A stretch of 64,000 nt of DNA from Microcebus murinus (Eukaryota > Chordata > Mammalia > Primates > Cheirogaleidae), in the NCBI RefSeq assembly GCF_040939455.1, contig NC_134129.1:19976001-20040000 (forward strand), read 5' to 3'. Each line of letters opens with the position of its first letter. Within the stretch, counting starts at the first letter, position 1. The notes under the pieces were generated by a model. It was not told where the DNA came from and made no database searches. It was given only the letters and a program-made list of their open reading frames with translations. The position numbers and the translations under genes are program-made. This document shows, piece by piece, positions 60,491-64,000 of this stretch.

Positions 60491-60739
60491 CAGCGCATCT
60501 GCACAACCCATGCGTGTCATCGCGGAGCGGGAAAGAACACGAGCAGCCCTTCTCATCCGCCCCGTGAGAGCTCTAGTGCTCCACAGGAGAGATCGGGGCC
60601 AGTGGTTCTAAAGGAAACAGAGTCGCAAGACATTCAGGATGGGATTCGGGGTTTGGAGAGTGAGGATGATGTTCCAGAAGAAGACGACTTCACTCTATTT
60701 GAATCAATGGAGATGGTTGTACCGTCCTCAAAAAAATAA
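60473..60739 (+). CDS. Open reading frame in TIR element copy 2 (unknown product)
   Basis: The frame is up to 88 residues and matches the frames in copies 1 and 3, including RICTTHACHRGAGKN and the acidic tail ESEDDVPEEDDFTLFESM. It then extends nine residues (EMVVPSSKK) into the A-rich interruption. No domain is recognised. Most differences from the other copies fall in the first 20 residues. Confidence 0.35.
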   Translation: MMGVAVQRICTTHACHRGAGKNTSSPSHPPRESSSAPQERSGPVVLKETESQDIQDGIRGLESEDDVPEEDDFTLFESMEMVVPSSKK

Positions 60740-60840
60740 AAAAATAAAAAAATAACACATCCCCTGAAAATAAGCCCTAGGGTGTCTTCTTGAGGAAAAA
60801 TAAATATAAGACCCTGTCTTATTTTCAGGGAAACACAGTA

Positions 60841-61369
60841 GCTTGAGACATTGCAAGCAGTATATAAATGTTTATTAAAAAATTTTAACACATTTTCCTG
60901 GAGCACAGACAACGTTTACACTTTTTAGGAAACAATATTCTATGAAGAGTGGTGTGTGAGCTAACACAAAGGATGACTTGAGACAAAAGGAGGACCCCTT
61001 CTAGTTTTGACGGGCAGCAAAAGCTCCCGGAGAAAACATCATTTGAACGTGGCCTTGGAAGAAAAATAAAAGAATGGAATTGGCAATCCATGTTTTGTGC
61101 AGGATTCTTCTGCTCACAGCTAGAGTCTCACGGTTATTTTGCCATCTTTAGCAATACGCCCCCATAATTCTTCCTCTATACCTTTCTAAAGGTAAACGAT
61201 GAGGTCTTTGAGGTGAAGCAGTCATGCGAGTCAATGAGGTTGCTTAGACGGAGAAATTCTAGCTGGTCCCGCTCGCCCTTTTCTAAGGCAGGATAAATGG
61301 CTTCAATCCCCACAGGCTGAGTTTTTCACCGGGCTCATTTTATTCTTCCTGCTTAAGCAGGCGAGGAAA
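60841..61369. other. Intergenic sequence, nothing recognised
   Basis: No exon or nameable repeat was found. Confidence 0.45.
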
Positions 61370-61570
61370 ATAATAACAGCTAATATTTATTGAACAGGTC
61401 AGACGTTGTTCTAAGTGCTCTACACGTACTAATTCGTTTCATCTTCACAGCAACCCTATGAGTTCAGCGCTTAGGGACATTATCCCTGGAGGAGTCAACT
61501 GAAGCACAGAGAGGTTAAGTAACTAGCCGCAAGCCACACAGCTAATAATAATAAGTGGCAGTGACATGCC
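61370..61570 (-). repeat. MIR: MIR SINE, minus strand, well preserved
   Basis: The motifs 'TAATATTTATTGAACAGG', 'GTTCTAAGTGCTCTACACG', 'TCATCTTCACAGCAACCCTA', 'AAGCACAGAGAGGTTAAGTA' and 'GCCACACAGCTAATAATAAT' follow reverse-complement MIR. Confidence 0.9.
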
Positions 61571-62865
61571 TCAGCTGTAGATGACCTGACTGTCTTCCTG
61601 CTTGCATCCCGCTCCTTTGTGAGATCGTAGGTTCTAAGGCTGCATGTTTTGAGTTTGTGTTTTTTTTTTTTTCCAAACAAAATGAGACTTCTACAGACTG
61701 TCAAAAACTGAAAATCTGCAAGCATACTATAGCAGTGAGTCAGAGAATATGAAACTATAGAACATTAGGGCTGGAAAAGATGATGTAGCTCATCTGATTT
61801 GGCAACCACTTTTTATAGCTAAGGAAACTGAGTCATGTTTTGTTTATGATACATCGTGAACTACAGGCATTGGCTAAATGCTAAAGAATGTTCCTCTCTT
61901 TGCACACGTCCCTGTGTGAACTTAGAATTAGGACATCCGGAAGCCGGGAAGGATTCCATGATTGCATTTTGTTCATTATTCTATAGACCACCCGAGGTCT
62001 TGTTAAATTCTAATGCTTTGCTATAAAGCTCAATTTCCCCCCGGCTTGATTTTTTTTCTGATTCGAATGCAATAAAATTCATTTAACATTTACATACTAA
62101 ATAATACAAATGCACATACACAAAAACACAACGAAATGCATTAAAACCAAGATCACACATAATCGTAATGTCCCTAGCTAATAGCTGCTAACACGTTGCT
62201 TGCTCTATTTTTTTCATAGAGTAAGATTAAAATTCTTTCTAAAAATTTCATTTATTTAACACAATCACCCTCAGACTAAGATCATACTTTTCCACTAACC
62301 TATCGGTAATGTTTTTCTAAAGTAATTAAATATTTCAAAGGGAAAATTGGTGATGGCAACATAATATTGCATTTTGTAGATGCTACATCATCATGTAATG
62401 TCTTCGGTTAATGAATCCACTTGCTCTTTATTTTCCGGGACCATGGCTTGGGTGTGATGTCCCATTTCCATCAGTGTTTTAAGGCCAGTGCAAATGTCAC
62501 CGTCTATATCAGATGTTACGTTTTGATACTGCCCTGGGCATCTTTTTCATTGAGCCTCCAGAAATCAGAACGGGAAAGATTGTGAAGGTTCAGAAATACA
62601 CATGCAGGAGACAAGCAAGAGCTGTTATTTCTGCATTTCAGCCTAGAGGCGAAATAATCTTTTAAGATGTAAATTTTTTTGGTCACGACGATGTGTTCTT
62701 TTCTATAGGAAAGCCTCATCAAGATCTCTGTATATTTGTCATGTCAAATAAAGGTAACAAAAGATTGGCTGTAAATAGACTTGGATTTTAAACCAACTTC
62801 CTCAAATGTTCACTCTACATTCCTCTCAGGCTTTCTAGGAGGGATATTATTAATATACTCTTCTA
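61571..62865. other. Intergenic sequence, nothing firmly recognised
   Basis: The part at 61,765-61,840 ('AACATTAGGGCTGGAAAAGA', 'AGCTAAGGAAACTGAGTCA') resembles an old tRNA-derived SINE but is not assigned. No exon was found. Confidence 0.4.
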
Positions 62866-63315
62866 CCGTGTTTCCCCGAAAATAAGACAGGGTCTTATGT
62901 TTATTTTTCCTCAAGAAGACACTCTAGGGCTTATTTTCAGGGGATGTGTTATTTTTTTTTAAGTATGGTACAATAATCTCGATTTATTCAAATAGAGTGA
63001 AGTCGTCTTCTTCTGGAACATCCTCATCACTCTCCAAACCCCGAATCCCATCCTGAATGTCTTGCGACTCTGTTTCCTTTAGAACCACCGGCCCCGATCT
63101 CTCCTGTGGAGCACTAGAGCTCTCACGGGGCGGATGAGAAGGGCTGCTCGTGTTCTTTCCCGCTCCGCGACGACACGCATGGGTTGTGCAGATGCGCTGC
63201 GCAGACATGCCTGTCACTAGGGCTTATTTTCGGGGTAGGGCTTCTGTTGCGCACATGGTTAGACATCCTGCTAGGGTTTATTTTGTGGGTAGGTCTTATT
63301 TTCGGGGAAACATGA
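62866..63315 (-). mobile_element. TA-flanked TIR DNA transposon, copy 3
   Basis: The element starts CCGTGTTTCCCCGAAAATAAG after TA (62,864-62,865) and ends 'TTTTCGGGGAAACATGA', with the right-hand TA changed to TG. It has the same orientation as copy 1. It lacks the 31-bp tandem array (only one partial unit remains), so it is 450 bp instead of about 550. Confidence 0.85.
62984..63217 (-). CDS. Open reading frame in TIR element copy 3 (unknown product)
   Basis: The frame encodes 77 residues: RICTTHACRRGAGKN, the same Ser/Pro block, and an acidic tail with ESDEDVPEEDDFTLFE before a stop two residues earlier than in copy 1. Function is unknown. Confidence 0.35.
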   Translation of the reverse strand: MTGMSAQRICTTHACRRGAGKNTSSPSHPPRESSSAPQERSGPVVLKETESQDIQDGIRGLESDEDVPEEDDFTLFE

Positions 63316-63394
63316 TGCATCCTAGTCATCATGCTTTTCCTGCGTAAATTTGCTTTGCCCTTTCTATTGTCATGCTGTTTTGAAATTTTAGGAA

Positions 63395-63555
63395 CACTCT
63401 TACACTGCTGCTGGGACTGCAAATGAGTGCAACCTTCATGGAAAAGAATTTGGAGATACCTCAAAGGGCTACAAGTGGAACTACCATTCAATGCAGCAGT
63501 CCCACTATCAGGCATCTACCCAAAAGAACAAAAGTCATTCTATGACAAAGACATC
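63395..63555 (+). mobile_element. L1: LINE-1 ORF2 fragment, plus strand
   Basis: 'GGAACACTCTTACACTGCTG', 'GGAGATACCTCAAAGGGCTA' and 'GGCATCTACCCAAAAGAACA' match the ORF2 region present at 59,085-59,255. The L1 text stops at 'GACATC' where LTR-like sequence begins. Confidence 0.85.
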
Positions 63556-63704
63556 TGAGTCCAGTTTTAACAAGAATCCTACGAAGTCTGCTTAGGTATC
63601 AACAGTGGGGGGATTCTCGCTAAGCAGACTTCGTAGGATTCTTGTTAAAACTGGACTCAGATGCCTTTGTTATAGAATGACTTTTGTTCTTTTGGGTAGA
63701 TGCC
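63511..63704. repeat. 85-bp near-perfect inverted repeat with 24-bp spacer
   Basis: The left arm 63,511-63,595 and right arm 63,620-63,704 are reverse complements with only two mismatches (near 63,544 and 63,551 in the left arm). The spacer is 63,596-63,619. Each arm contains about 45 bp of L1 ORF2 joined to about 40 bp of LTR-like sequence, so the junction itself has been duplicated and inverted. Confidence 0.97.
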
Positions 63705-63974
63705 TCCTGCCTTTGATGTCTGAGTCTCTGGCCTGCCTTTAGCAGAACTGTGGTTAGCTCAGCTCACTCTTAGGCAAGAATCTCCCTACCGTTGAGGTCT
63801 CCTCTTGGTGATTTTCCACCCACTGCATCCTCCCTCTGCTCATTGGCAAAAACCTGCAGTCGTCCTTGATGTATTCAGCCTCAAGCCCCAATCTCTCTCC
63901 CCTGTGGCAATTGTCTTCCAGAATAAAGTCTTCTTTTCCAGTATAACAAGAGTCAGAATAGTGTTTCCTTTAAC
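63705..63974 (+). mobile_element. 3' part of an ERV LTR, plus strand (5' part rearranged)
   Basis: The stretch ends with a polyadenylation signal and U5-like tail, 'CCAGAATAAAGTCTTC' then 'AACAAGAGTCAGAATAG', and finishes in CCTTTAACA at about 63,974, the CA terminus of an ERV1-like LTR. The LTR 5' part (TGAGTCCAGTTTTAACAAG) lies in the palindrome arms. No retroviral gene is present. Confidence 0.6.
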
Positions 63975-64000
63975 AGCACTTAAGGAAAGCTTCCGTTTTC

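Larger units (their letters stand above)
60282..60838 (+). mobile_element. TA-flanked TIR DNA transposon, copy 2, opposite orientation
   Basis: The right end 'TTTTCAGGGAAACACAG' is followed by TA (60,839-60,840). The left end starts 'GTGTTTCCCCGAAAATAAG' at 60,284 after two changed bases, and its TA has mutated. Compared with copy 1, the element is inverted, carries four of the same 31-bp units (60,364-60,490) and has an (AAAAAT)n interruption at 60,730-60,755. Internal similarity to copies 1 and 3 is about 95% or better in the open-frame part. Confidence 0.85.

Overview
This window looks like nuclear DNA of a strepsirrhine primate (lemur, loris or galago group). The main evidence is the SINE set. 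At least nine near full-length Alu elements carry a linker reading roughly 'AAATAGAAAGAAATTAATTGGCCAACT' in pieces, a form I associate with strepsirrhine rather than anthropoid Alus. The LINE-1 3' ends and a small family of TA-flanked DNA transposons also do not look human. Gene density is low: I can support only one real protein-coding exon.

Layout. (1) Positions 1-23,379 read as the last intron of a plus-strand gene, at least 23 kb long. It holds MIRs, ancient L1 pieces, two young minus-strand Alus, TG microsatellites and AT-rich blocks. (2) Position 23,380 begins the terminal coding exon, after a strong pyrimidine tract and an AG acceptor. It encodes 152 C-terminal residues and stops at 23,840. 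An AT-rich 3' UTR follows, ending somewhere between about 24.1 and 25.85 kb, with several possible poly(A) signals and one PUF/Pumilio-type motif. I do not recognise the gene. (3) From about 25.9 to 55.8 kb lies repeat-rich intergenic DNA: young and old Alus, L1 3' ends (one with a very short twin-priming structure), an ancient L1 split by a solo LTR, a second LTR-like block, microsatellites, and a nested set of alternative hairpins at 40.85 kb. (4) From about 55.8 to 64 kb is the most unusual part. It has three copies of one TIR-bearing, TA-flanked DNA transposon, each with the same short acidic reading frame. It also has a 244-bp inverted duplication (about 93% identical) around an exon-like minus-strand reading frame, and an 85-bp near-perfect inverted repeat (83/85 by eye) across an L1/LTR junction.

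Nothing here forms an operon or pathway. The biology is that of one gene's 3' end followed by a mobile-element landscape. The best candidates for something not well described are the TIR element family with its conserved open frame, and the inverted duplication with the exon-like frame in its loop. All assignments come from reading the sequence by eye. Repeat boundaries are good to a few bases where target-site duplications are given, and otherwise to about 10-30 bases.
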